Source: Oscillospiraceae bacterium (GTDB taxonomy: Bacteria > Bacillota > Clostridia > Oscillospirales > Oscillospiraceae). From it: a stretch of 64,000 bases of DNA. Below the pieces are notes generated by a model that saw only the letters and a list, made by a program, of their open reading frames with translations, did not search any database and was not told the DNA's origin. The position numbers were made by a program, and so were the translations under genes. This document shows, one piece after another, positions 8,544-15,737 of the stretch. How positions within the stretch are numbered: the first letter of the stretch is position 1; each line of letters starts with the position of its first letter. The stretch is taken from contig CAJTFN010000010.1 in NCBI GenBank assembly GCA_910575815.1, positions 1 to 64,000 of the forward strand, read 5' to 3'.

Positions 8544-8751
8544 GCCCTTTCATTTCCGCATCGTCCCGCACCCCAAAGGGATGGTCTTTGAACGGGAACA
8601 GCTCCGAAAGTTTGAGATATACAATCTCTTCCTTTTCAGCGCGGGTCGCGTCACGGGGCTGGGGCGGCGGCTCCGGCGCAGGCTGGGGAGCGGCAGGGGC
8701 TTCTTCCCTGCCCTTTACCGTGGCGGCCTTGGCCCCCTTGCTTTGGGACAT
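8525..8751 (-). pseudogene. ParB-like partition protein, 5' fragment
   Basis: The ATG at 8751 opens a frame with an Ala/Pro-rich lead and then the ParB N-terminal motif (KLSELFPFKDHPFGVRDD), typical of ParB/Spo0J proteins carried by integrative elements. Homology-like sequence stops at about residue 75 (LVESV), where the DNA passes into the recombinase gene in another frame; the frame ends 55 bp further on at about 8470. A full ParB of such elements is near 300 residues, so this is a remnant left by a deletion or insertion. Confidence 0.65.
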
Positions 8752-8757
8752 TTTGTC

Positions 8758-9273
8758 TCAAGGTGGGGACGGGGGCTTGTCCGTGGCCGCCTTATCAGCC
8801 TTGGCTGGGCGGCCACGGCGGGCTCCCGTCCCTCCCGGTTCGCCGGGCCCCGCCTTTTCTTCCTTGGGCTTGCGGCCCCGCCTGCCCTTGGACTTATCCG
8901 GCTCGGGAGCTTTTTCTTTGAGGGCCTTGTCCTTTTTGGCGGGCCCCTTTTCCTCGACAGCCTTTTTCTCCGGGGCCGGGGTGGGCGGCTGTTCCGGTTC
9001 GGGCGGCTCGTTCTTTTCCACCTCCGCACGTTCCGCCGCCCGCCGCTCCGCCATCAGCTTTTCAATCTGGTCAGCGGAGACATTCACCGCGCCGGGGGCC
9101 CCAGCCGGGGCATCATGGGCGGGTGGTTCGCCGCCAGTCTGCTCGGGGGCGTTCTCCGGGGCCGGGGGCTCCGGGGTGGGAGCGTCCTGGGCAGGAGCAC
9201 CCGCCGGGCCGGCATCAAACAAGCTGGGCTGGGGATTTTCCTCCGGGCTCACGTTTAATTTTTCGTCTGCCAT
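8758..9273 (-). CDS. Low-complexity Pro/Ala/Glu/Lys-rich protein with AT-hook-like motifs
   Basis: A 171-residue acidic-then-basic protein with strong low complexity. The C-terminal third has two Gly-Arg-Pro style clusters, KGRRGRKPKEE and ARRGRPAKADK, that look like AT-hooks and could bind the minor groove. No enzymatic domain is visible. An AGGAGGT site precedes the ATG. It is directly upstream of the parB fragment and in the same direction, suggesting a partition or element-maintenance unit before the region was broken. Function is not known. Confidence 0.5.
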   Translation of the reverse strand: MADEKLNVSPEENPQPSLFDAGPAGAPAQDAPTPEPPAPENAPEQTGGEPPAHDAPAGAPGAVNVSADQIEKLMAERRAAERAEVEKNEPPEPEQPPTPAPEKKAVEEKGPAKKDKALKEKAPEPDKSKGRRGRKPKEEKAGPGEPGGTGARRGRPAKADKAATDKPPSPP

Positions 9274-9541
9274 TCGTTACCTCCTTTTTTAATTTCGTGA
9301 ATGTTGCACAAATCTTGCGCTAAAAATTTGTTACTATTTTTTCGCCTCCCTCCCGGCTATCCACGCAAAAAAGCCGCCCGTTTTTTCATGCCGGACGGCT
9401 TTCTGCGTAATGTGATAGCTCAAATAATATTTTTTTGTGGTTGCTGGCTCCGAAAAGCCTTGATATTACAGTGTTCCTATTAAAACTCATTCATATGCTT
9501 GCTATGATAGCGGTTTCCCATCCTTTTTTCCTAAAAGTACC

Positions 9542-10069
9542 TCAAAAAAGTTCTGATTTCAAAGTCGCAATCCAAGCTTCAATCGTTTCAGCTAAGACAA
9601 ACTGCTGACGCAAAACCGCTATACCGATTTCAGGAACCTCCGGCGCATTTTCTTTTTCCCGAAGGTTTTCTTCCAGATAGCTTTTCAAATCCTGCACATT
9701 TTTTTCAATACTGGCAACGCAGGATTTTTGCATTTCCAAAGGAACGCTGTCCAAATTTACAATCACAGCATTGAAATCTAAAAACATTCGGATAGGCTGG
9801 GCGGAGAGTTCTCCCATCAGCCGCTCAAATTCCTGCTCACCGTTGGCCGTCAGCGAGTAGACTGCTTTTTCCGGCATATTGGTTTCCCGCACAGGGACGC
9901 TTTGGAGCAGGCCCTTTTCCTCTAACTGAATGACCTTTTTATAGATAGATGGTGTACTGATTTTTACCCATTTTGAAATATTGCGGTATTCTACCAGCTT
10001 TTGAATGTCGTAGGCACTCAACGGCTGCTTTTTAAGCATCCCAAGGACAATCAAATCTATTGTTGCCAT
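9542..10069 (-). CDS. PadR family transcriptional regulator
   Basis: A 175-residue regulator: N-terminal winged helix with the PadR signature (IDLIVLGMLKKQPLSAYDIQ, then STPSIYKKVIQLEEKGLL and AVYSLTANGEQEF) and a C-terminal helical dimerisation region. The ATG at 10069 follows AAAGGGGA; an in-frame start at 10096 would lie in the operator. It is divergent from the MATE exporter gene, and two TACTATAAA-type palindromes lie between them, so it most likely represses both genes until a ligand, perhaps a drug, binds. Confidence 0.8.
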   Translation of the reverse strand: MATIDLIVLGMLKKQPLSAYDIQKLVEYRNISKWVKISTPSIYKKVIQLEEKGLLQSVPVRETNMPEKAVYSLTANGEQEFERLMGELSAQPIRMFLDFNAVIVNLDSVPLEMQKSCVASIEKNVQDLKSYLEENLREKENAPEVPEIGIAVLRQQFVLAETIEAWIATLKSELF

Positions 10070-10097
10070 GAAGATTTCCCCTTTCGCACTTGACAAG

Positions 10098-10150
10098 TAC
10101 TATAAATTATAGTAGTATGTGTTGACTGGCAGCTACTATAAAGTATAGTA
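10098..10150. promoter_or_regulatory. Divergent padR/MATE promoter with twin PadR operators
   Basis: Two 17-bp palindromes, TACTATAAATTATAGTA (10098-10114) and TACTATAAAGTATAGTA (10134-10150), centres 36 bp apart. The second covers the -10 (TATAGT, 10144-10149) of a forward promoter whose -35 TTGACT is at 10122-10127. The first covers TATAAT facing padR. Confidence 0.7.
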
Positions 10151-10189
10151 CTTCGCATTACACTGGCTGTCAAGAGAAAGGAGCAATTT

Positions 10190-11566
10190 ATGGACGGAAA
10201 CAAAAAAATGGCGCTTCTGGGGAGTGCGCCAATTCCCAAAGCTCTCCTGGCGCTGGGCATCCCAACGATGATTGGTATGCTCATTAACGCCCTTTACAAT
10301 CTGGTAGATACCTATTTTGTAGGCGGGCTGGGAACCGACCAGATGGGCGCGGTCACGGTTGCCTTTCCCCTGGGACAGATTGTTGTTGGCCTGGGCCTGC
10401 TGTTCGGAAACGGCGCTGCCGCTTATCTGTCCAGGCTGCTGGGCCGGGGCGACAAGGACACGGCGAACAAGGTAGCGAGTACAGCCATATATTGCGGAAT
10501 TTCGATTGGGGCGGTTGTGATTCTGTTCTCCGTTATCTTTCTGGAACCGATTTTGAAACAAGCTGGCGCAATCGAAAGCGTGATGCCCTATGCAATCACC
10601 TATACCCGCATCTATATCGTGTTCTCCATTTTCAATGTGTTCAATGTCACCATGAACAACATTGTTTCCAGTGAGGGAGCGGCGAAAACAGCTATGTGTG
10701 CGCTAATGGCTGGCGCGGTGCTGAACGTGATATTAGACCCTGTTTTCATCTACGCACTGAACCTCGGCGTAGCTGGCGCGGCGATTGCGACAGCGATTTC
10801 TCAAATCGTTTCCACATTGGTGTATCTGTGCTACATACTCCGGAAAAAGAGCGTGTTCAGTTTCAGCGTTAAGGAGTGTTGCTTTGCAAAAGAAATTATG
10901 TCCGAAATTCTGAAAATCGGTATTCCCACGCTGATTTTTCAACTCCTGACCAGTCTTTCCATTGGCATGATAAACAGCGCGGCCAAAGAATACGGTGGCT
11001 CCGCCCTGGCCGCTATGGGGCCGGTCACAAAAATCATGTCCATGGGGACATTGATCGTTTTTGGTTTTCTGAAAGGCTTTCAGCCTATCGCCGGATTTAG
11101 CTATGGGGCGAAAAAGTTTGGCCGGCTGCGGGAGGCTATCAAAACTGCTATCCTTTGGTCTACCGCCTTTTGTGTGATTTTTGGTGTTATTGCCGCTGTA
11201 TTCTCTACGCAGATTGTATCCCTGTTTACAAAGGAAGACGCAGAGATGGTTCGTGTCGGTTCGATTGCTCTACGGGCAAATGGACTTTCTTTTGTCCTTT
11301 TTGGTTTTTACACAGTCTATTCCTTCCTGTTCCTTGTGATGGGAAAAGCCACAGAGGGCTGCATCCTCGGCGCTTGCCGTCAGGGAATTTGTTTTGTCCC
11401 TGCTATTCTGATACTTCCAGCGGTTTGGGGATTAAGCGGCGTTCTCTACGCGCAGCCGATAGCAGATATTATTTCAGCGATTGTCACTGTAGTTATGGCG
11501 GTTCGTCTGCACAGGGGACTGCGGATAGCAGAAACCCATATTCCCGCTCCACCCCAGGAGCATTGA
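10190..11566 (+). CDS. MATE family efflux transporter
   Basis: A 458-residue protein with about twelve membrane helices arranged as two homologous halves, and the MATE-family opening IPKALLALGIPTMIGMLINALYNLVDTYFVGGLG. Such proteins export cationic drugs and other small molecules in exchange for sodium ions or protons. A ribosome site (AAAGGAG) precedes the ATG. The gene is divergent from padR, and the KTR gene follows after 9 bp. Its position in a mobile island with other drug-response genes suggests resistance cargo; the substrate is unknown. Confidence 0.85.
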   Translation: MDGNKKMALLGSAPIPKALLALGIPTMIGMLINALYNLVDTYFVGGLGTDQMGAVTVAFPLGQIVVGLGLLFGNGAAAYLSRLLGRGDKDTANKVASTAIYCGISIGAVVILFSVIFLEPILKQAGAIESVMPYAITYTRIYIVFSIFNVFNVTMNNIVSSEGAAKTAMCALMAGAVLNVILDPVFIYALNLGVAGAAIATAISQIVSTLVYLCYILRKKSVFSFSVKECCFAKEIMSEILKIGIPTLIFQLLTSLSIGMINSAAKEYGGSALAAMGPVTKIMSMGTLIVFGFLKGFQPIAGFSYGAKKFGRLREAIKTAILWSTAFCVIFGVIAAVFSTQIVSLFTKEDAEMVRVGSIALRANGLSFVLFGFYTVYSFLFLVMGKATEGCILGACRQGICFVPAILILPAVWGLSGVLYAQPIADIISAIVTVVMAVRLHRGLRIAETHIPAPPQEH

Positions 11567-11575
11567 TGAAATAAG

Positions 11576-11782
11576 ATGGTGCGAATGAACGCAACACGAA
11601 AATGTTCTCACTGGATATGCTGTCCTGCCTGTGGCGGAAAGACCCGAATAAAAGTATACGAAGATACGGTGCTTGAAAGGTTTCCGCTGTATTGCCCCAA
11701 GTGTAAGCAGGAAGTGTTAATCAGTGTCCAACAACTGAATACATCCATCATAGAGCCAGACGCACAGACGCAGAGCCGGTAA
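11576..11782 (+). CDS. Cysteine-rich KTR domain protein
   Basis: A 68-residue protein with CPACGGKTRIK (about residues 17-27) and CPKCKQEVLI (about residues 41-50), the two CxxC pairs of the cysteine-rich KTR family, a probable small zinc ribbon. Members are typical cargo of Gram-positive integrative elements, often next to resistance genes; no function is established. It starts 9 bp after the MATE gene and is probably co-transcribed with it. Confidence 0.75.
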   Translation: MVRMNATRKCSHWICCPACGGKTRIKVYEDTVLERFPLYCPKCKQEVLISVQQLNTSIIEPDAQTQSR

Positions 11783-11842
11783 CGTTACGGGAACTTCCCC
11801 TATAGTTATCGGCTTTGCCTTTGAAAAGTCGTGGCTAAGTCA

Positions 11843-11922
11843 AATAAGGAGCAACGGCTTTTAAGAAATCAAAAGCCGTCGCTCCTTTTGCGCTGTGGCG
11901 GTACATAGGAGCAGCCGCCATG
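11843..11922 (-). repeat. Inverted-repeat element, right copy
   Basis: Read on the minus strand it gives CATGGCGGCTG, CTCCTATGTACCGCCA and GACGGCTTTTGATTTCTTAAAAGCCGT, the same order as 1249-1333 on the plus strand. On the plus strand the hairpin at about 11849-11887 (GGAGCAACGGCTTTT/AAAAGCCGTCGCTCC then TTTTG) can terminate the MATE-KTR transcript. Confidence 0.65.
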
Positions 11923-12230
11923 AAACACAAAGCCATTCTACACAACCTAGCAGTCCATGATTTATCAAAAAAAGCCTGTTCCCCGCCTGGGGGAACTGCG
12001 GCCACGAAGTTATACTATACGATGTAGGTATAGCAAACTATACAGTGCAAACCGCCCGGTGGGTCTATGACCTGCCGGGCGGTTTTTGTCGTTCCTTGCG
12101 GCCCGGAAAATTTTCTTCACTTTTTTCTCTGCGGAAAGCGGTTTTGCGCACAAAACCTGTGCCGTTGAACGCTCTGTTAGCGGAAAGGGAAAGTACCACT
12201 CACCATCCCCCAGCGAAAGGGGGTGAGAAG
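11923..12230 (+). other. Leader region before the right sigma-like gene
   Basis: No credible gene. It contains a cluster of TATAC/GTATA half-sites at about 12011-12042, which could be an operator or promoter, and a strong hairpin at 12051-12087 (ACCGCCCGG/CCGGGCGGT followed by TTTT). A frame open from 12045 runs into the sigma-like gene but has no coding character there. Confidence 0.45.
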
Positions 12231-12656
12231 ATGGAACCCAACCCCCGCGACTACGGCGAACGGTGCAGGTTTGACGCCTTTTGCAAGACCGTATTGAAGC
12301 ATGAGGCTATCGACTACATCCGGGAAATGAAGCGGCGGGCCAGCCGGGAAACGTCCCTGGAGCGGCTGCCGCAAGCGGCGATGGACAAGCTGTGTTCGGC
12401 TGATGACTACCCCAGCGATAGCTATGTGTTTTCGTACTGCGGGTACAACCTGCCGATCAGAAGCCATCAGGTGGCCGACGCCTTTGCCGGTCTGCCGGAG
12501 CAGGAGCAAAGCATTTTGATTTTGCGCCTGGTGCTGAATTTGACAGACAGCGAGATCGGCGAGGCCCTGGGCCTGTCCCGGAGTGCCGTCCAGCGGCGCA
12601 GAACAAAATCGCTGAATGTCCTGCGGACGAAGCTGACAGCAAGGAAAGGAGGTTAG
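12231..12656 (+). CDS. Sigma-70 family protein of an integrative element
   Basis: A 141-residue protein like the small sigma-like regulators of Tn916/Tn1549-type elements. About residues 82-130 form sigma region 4: VADAFAGLPEQEQSILILR, then LTDSEIGEALGLSRSAVQRRR and a basic tail. The ATG at 12231 was chosen because it begins the conserved N-terminus (NPRDYGERCRFDAFCKTVLK) and follows a GGGGGTGAG site; the frame is open further upstream but non-coding there. The HTH gene follows after 4 bp. Probable role: transcription of element genes. Confidence 0.75.
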   Translation: MEPNPRDYGERCRFDAFCKTVLKHEAIDYIREMKRRASRETSLERLPQAAMDKLCSADDYPSDSYVFSYCGYNLPIRSHQVADAFAGLPEQEQSILILRLVLNLTDSEIGEALGLSRSAVQRRRTKSLNVLRTKLTARKGG

Positions 12657-12660
12657 CGCC

Positions 12661-12897
12661 ATGAAGCGCCGGAACTATAAGGGCCGTGAACTGCTGCCGC
12701 TGGCGGTGAGCGACGCGGCCCAGGCCGGGGACGCCGATGCTGTGGAGCAGGTCTTGCGGTACTACGAGGGCTACATAAACAAGCTCTGCACCCGGACGGT
12801 CTACGACGAAAGCGGCTGTCCCCATACCTGCTTGGATGAGTACATGAAAAGCCGTCTGGAAAACAAACTGATCCGCGCCATTCTCGGCGCGAACTGA
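12661..12897 (+). CDS. Small helix-turn-helix protein of conjugative transposons
   Basis: A 78-residue protein resembling the small HTH protein that follows the sigma-like gene in Tn916-type elements: ELLPLAVSDAAQAGDADAVEQVLRYYEGYINKL then a C-terminal helix ending in RLENKLIRAIL. An AAAGGAGG site overlaps the end of the sigma gene. Together they form the regulatory pair typical of these elements, though the conjugation genes they normally accompany are not here. Confidence 0.75.
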   Translation: MKRRNYKGRELLPLAVSDAAQAGDADAVEQVLRYYEGYINKLCTRTVYDESGCPHTCLDEYMKSRLENKLIRAILGAN

Positions 12898-12908
12898 TAA
12901 CCGGCCCC

Positions 12909-12948
12909 GGCGGGAGGAACAGCTTACCCTTTCCATGTTCCTCCCGCC
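12909..12948 (+). terminator. Hairpin after the sigma/HTH pair
   Basis: Arms GGCGGGAGGAACA and TGTTCCTCCCGCC enclose a 14-base loop. There is no clean T-run, so it may be an RNA-stabilising or partial terminator hairpin. Confidence 0.4.
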
Positions 12949-12990
12949 TGTGGGTCTTGCCTTGCGTTTTGGAAAGGGGAAATGCCTTTG

Positions 12991-13161
12991 ATGAAAGAAC
13001 AACCTGAAATCAGAACTGAAACCTGTCAAATCGAATTGCCGCAGGCTATCATAGAAACTTTTGCTCGTTTTCTTGTCCCGGAGATACGGAAATACTATGA
13101 CAGCGAACAGGGCCAGCGGGAGTTTGCGGAGTGGGAGGAAACACAGGGCATAACCGAATAA
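12991..13161 (+). CDS. Small acidic protein, mobile-element associated
   Basis: A 56-residue frame opened by ATG at 12991 (an in-frame ATG at 12982 is too close to the GGAAAGGGGA site). It is acidic, with EIRKYYDSEQGQREFAEWEE near the C-terminus. No known domain is recognised. That it is a real gene is supported by the ribosome site, its place after the sigma/HTH pair, the hairpin that follows, and a second, 5'-truncated and diverged copy at 14838-14902 in which the same frame has been kept apart from substitutions. Confidence 0.5.
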   Translation: MKEQPEIRTETCQIELPQAIIETFARFLVPEIRKYYDSEQGQREFAEWEETQGITE

Positions 13162-13267
13162 GCACAAAACAGCGGAGGCCAAGGCTTTTATACCTTGACC
13201 TCCGCTGTTCGTTTTGACATCAGAGCCACACCATCACAGAGAAGCGGCCTTTGAAATAATAGGTGTT
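13097..13267 (+). repeat. ~170-bp direct repeat, copy 1
   Basis: Covers the last third of the small acidic gene, the hairpin AACAGCGGAGG...CCTCCGCTGTT (about 13168-13208) and the following ~55 bp up to AATAGGTGTT. A near copy lies at 14838-15010 in the same orientation. The 3' parts are almost identical; the coding part has diverged. Confidence 0.8.
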
Positions 13268-13305
13268 TCTCTAATATTCATCTGCTTATATTGATAAAAA
13301 AGGCA

Positions 13306-14172
13306 TTAACTCTCCGGTACGGCTTCAATTTGAATTGATGTTCCATTCTCATTTATACGGGTATTTCGCTTTTCAACAAATCCGCAATACCAGGCAAAAA
13401 TAATTGCAATTAATATTAGCAAAAAAACAAGGTTTACAATCCATAAAGGTTTAAGATTGTTTTCGGCATTCTTATTTACTAATTGGCCGATATAGTAGAA
13501 TAATCCATATAATAAATTAACAAGGACTAATCCAATTATAACGACAGCCAAGACGATTCTATAAATGCTGGATATATGAAGGTTTTGCAGTACTGATGTG
13601 GAGAAAGCAATTCCTCCCGTAAAAGCCAGTACAACTGCTGCAAATATTCCTAAAATTGCAATATATTCTCTTTGCGCATTACCAAGACGTTCTTCCACAA
13701 TTTTTGTCCGTTCATTAAACGTATCTCCAATTTCAGAAATCTGAGCTCGGATATTAGCCAAATTTGACTCTTGTGACAATCTCCAATCCGCAGCATCCGA
13801 ATATCCCATCCGAGCAATATCTAGACTTACATGATCATAAAGTTTATTAATACTATCACTAATATCAATAACATTTCCCGCTTGATCGGTATTTATTGCC
13901 TGGTAACCCTTACGTATTTCCGAAAGATTTTGCCCTAATACATCTATACTGCCCGGCTTGTCACCTTGCTTTACTGTAGTTAATACAGAAAAAATATCGG
14001 AATAAAAATGCCGAAAAGATTGTTCTCCTACGGATGGATGATATAATGCCTCTAAGCGCCTATATATTCTTGAACGATCAAATTTCTCTTTCAGTATTTC
14101 TTGTGATTCAGATAATTCAAAAAGTATATTCCGGAATTCATTGCGTTGCCTTTCTTCGCTTGCCAAGTCCAT
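13306..14172 (-). CDS. Membrane protein partnered with a Panacea protein, possible toxin/effector
   Basis: A 288-residue protein. The first ~165 residues are charged and helical, with probable coiled coils (DLASEERQRNEFRNILFELS; later NERTKIVEERLGNAQREYI). Three hydrophobic segments follow at about 171-193, 204-230 and 243-264, with a short polar C-terminus. A GGAGGGA site precedes the ATG, which lies 1 bp after the stop of the Panacea gene, so the two are translationally linked. Panacea domains are known antitoxin modules that neutralise unrelated toxins, several of them acting on membranes. A toxin or phage-defence effector is therefore inferred; no catalytic motif is visible and no known family is recognised. 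GC content is clearly lower than in the surrounding DNA. Confidence 0.55.
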   Translation of the reverse strand: MDLASEERQRNEFRNILFELSESQEILKEKFDRSRIYRRLEALYHPSVGEQSFRHFYSDIFSVLTTVKQGDKPGSIDVLGQNLSEIRKGYQAINTDQAGNVIDISDSINKLYDHVSLDIARMGYSDAADWRLSQESNLANIRAQISEIGDTFNERTKIVEERLGNAQREYIAILGIFAAVVLAFTGGIAFSTSVLQNLHISSIYRIVLAVVIIGLVLVNLLYGLFYYIGQLVNKNAENNLKPLWIVNLVFLLILIAIIFAWYCGFVEKRNTRINENGTSIQIEAVPES

Positions 14173-14173
14173 T

Positions 14174-14596
14174 TTATCCCTCCGTTTTTATAAGACTACG
14201 AGGGATAATGTTGTGATTTCCCAAACCATTTTGGTATATTTGATCCCATGCTCCATTTTTCCTGTGTGTATCAGCTACCAAATCCCATGGATTTAGGGAT
14301 TTTTTTGTATCAACAACATGATCAATTGCTTGCAAATCAAGGGAATCAATGCCTCCAACCTCAAAAGTGCTTGTAATAGGCATTGCTCCAAATCCACAGA
14401 ACTTGTAATATACTACTGGAACAACGGGCCCAAACTGCCATGCCTCAATATCATCAGAAAAGGCAACAAAATCTCTTTGCAAAAAATCTTTTTGAACATA
14501 ATATAGGATTTTTTGCAACTGTAAATTGCTGATGGCACAGCCATCAACTATACATTTTGTAACTATATATTTTGACAAATCAATTGCCTTATACAA
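14174..14596 (-). CDS. Panacea domain (DUF4065) protein, likely antitoxin
   Basis: About 140 residues covering a complete DUF4065/Panacea domain: ISNLQLQKILYYVQKDFL, DDIEAWQFGPVVPVVYYKF and a C-terminal GNHNIIPRSLIK. This domain (SocA/GepA-like) acts as the antitoxin in many two-gene toxin-antitoxin and phage-defence pairs. A TTG at 14596 is chosen as start because it stands 6 bp after GGAGGGAGGG; an ATG at 14614 would place that ribosome site inside the gene. The adjacent membrane protein gene is the candidate toxin. The pair is AT-rich and lies between the two copies of a direct repeat, so it was probably acquired separately from the rest of the island. Confidence 0.75.
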   Translation of the reverse strand: MYKAIDLSKYIVTKCIVDGCAISNLQLQKILYYVQKDFLQRDFVAFSDDIEAWQFGPVVPVVYYKFCGFGAMPITSTFEVGGIDSLDLQAIDHVVDTKKSLNPWDLVADTHRKNGAWDQIYQNGLGNHNIIPRSLIKTEG

Positions 14597-14837
14597 TGTA
14601 AGCCCTCCCTCCATGACAGAACTATATTATTTTTCATAGTTATAATACACCATGTACTCTTCAAAATCAATGGTTTTTATTGAAGTCAGCGTTATTTCCG
14701 TAACGATACTACCTCTATATGAATTTCTAAGTTTAAGCATACCCTTTATATTATAGTTAAAATGTAGAAATAGTTGCACTACTATGCGCAACTATCGTAA
14801 ATCTGACACCCATTTGTCTATATGAATGTAAAATGCC
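14597..14837. other. AT-rich promoter region of the Panacea pair
   Basis: No gene is seen. A minus-strand -10-like TATAAC/TATAAT cluster lies at about 14636-14650, in the right place to start the Panacea operon. Confidence 0.35.
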
Positions 14838-15010
14838 ATGACAGCGAGCAGGGCCAACGGGAGTTTACGGAGTGGCAGGATGCCCAGGGCAAAACGAAGT
14901 AAACCGATAAAACAGCGGAGGCCAAGGCTTTTATACCTTGACCTCCGCTGTTCGTTTTGACATCAGAGCCACACCATCACGGCAAAGCCGCCTTTGAAAT
15001 AATAGGTGTT
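14838..15010 (+). repeat. ~170-bp direct repeat, copy 2, with a gene remnant
   Basis: Matches 13097-13267. Its first 65 bp (to the TAA at 14902) encode the C-terminal end of the small acidic protein (EQGQRE, then the variant FTEWQDAQGKTK), without a start codon. The hairpin AACAGCGGAGG...CCTCCGCTGTT is at about 14911-14951. The repeat stops 15 bp short of the tmRNA 3' end. Confidence 0.8.
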
Positions 15011-15025
15011 CGTCCAATGTCCAGT

Positions 15026-15390
15026 TGGTGGAGGTGGCGGGAGTTGAACCCGCGTCCGAAAGCACTTTAACGGGACTTTCTCCGGGCGCAGACGATTATT
15101 GCGGAGGTCTTACTCCTCCCGTTCCCCTTGAAGACGGCAAACCGTCACGCCGGCATCTCAGGTGAGCTTCATCATGTGTGGCACGGGCAAAGCTTACCGT
15201 ACGCACATTTACCGCTAAACGACGCCCTTCCCGGCTCGCGGTCCTTCCGGGTCGGACGGCTGCCTTTAATTAGGCAGCAACAGCAACAGTGTTGTTGTTA
15301 TTTAATTTATAATTTGCCCGTTTTATGGCGGTCAGGCGCCGCCGCCCGCTGGTCCCGCCTCCATACCCCCGTCGAAACCCTTACACCCCC
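15026..15390 (-). ncRNA. ssrA: tmRNA (ssrA)
   Basis: Read on the minus strand: the 5' end GGGGGTGTAAGGGTTTCGACGGGG, of which the first 7 bases pair with CACCTCC before the 3' ACCA; a tRNA-like T-arm (CGGGTTCAACTCCCG); and a tag frame resuming at GCA. The tag reads ANYKLNNNNTVAVAA and ends in TAA at about 15274-15272. tmRNA rescues stalled ribosomes together with SmpB, whose gene lies at 18545-19003. The island on the left stops exactly at the CCA, so ssrA is the probable attachment site. Confidence 0.95.
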
Positions 15391-15737
15391 CCGTCGGCGG
15401 GGCGAAATCCGCTCCGTTCCGTTCCCGCCGCCAGCCAAAGGCTGCCGGCGAGAACTGCACTCCGCTCCTTTGCCCCGCCTCTTCAAGGGGGAGCAGGCTC
15501 CCCCTTGAGCAACCCCCTCCCCCTGCGAGGGGACGGGAGACGTTGGACGGGGGATTGGGGGCGGAAGGTGCTGCGCAGGGATGAATCCTTGAGTGATGGC
15601 TGGTGGACTCAATTACTTAGTATAGCACAGGTTTGAGTAGGCGTGTGTTACGATTTTGTGACATTTGAAGGAGAGGCGGACGTTCCGCTGTCTTCGACAG
15701 GCGAAACGTCCAGTTTGGATGCTCCCTTATAGTGTGC
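15391..15737. other. GC-rich intergenic region with hairpins
   Basis: Contains AAGGGGGAGC/GCTCCCCCTT (about 15485-15507) and GGACGTT/AACGTCC (about 15679-15712), the latter placed as terminator for the minus-strand SDR gene. The tmRNA promoter should lie here; no clear -35/-10 was found. Short open frames show no coding character. Confidence 0.4.

Noticed and set aside
1-15025. Complete conjugative element
   Set aside because: Sigma-like, HTH and parB-type genes are element hallmarks, but no relaxase, coupling protein, type IV secretion genes or intact integrase are present in the window.
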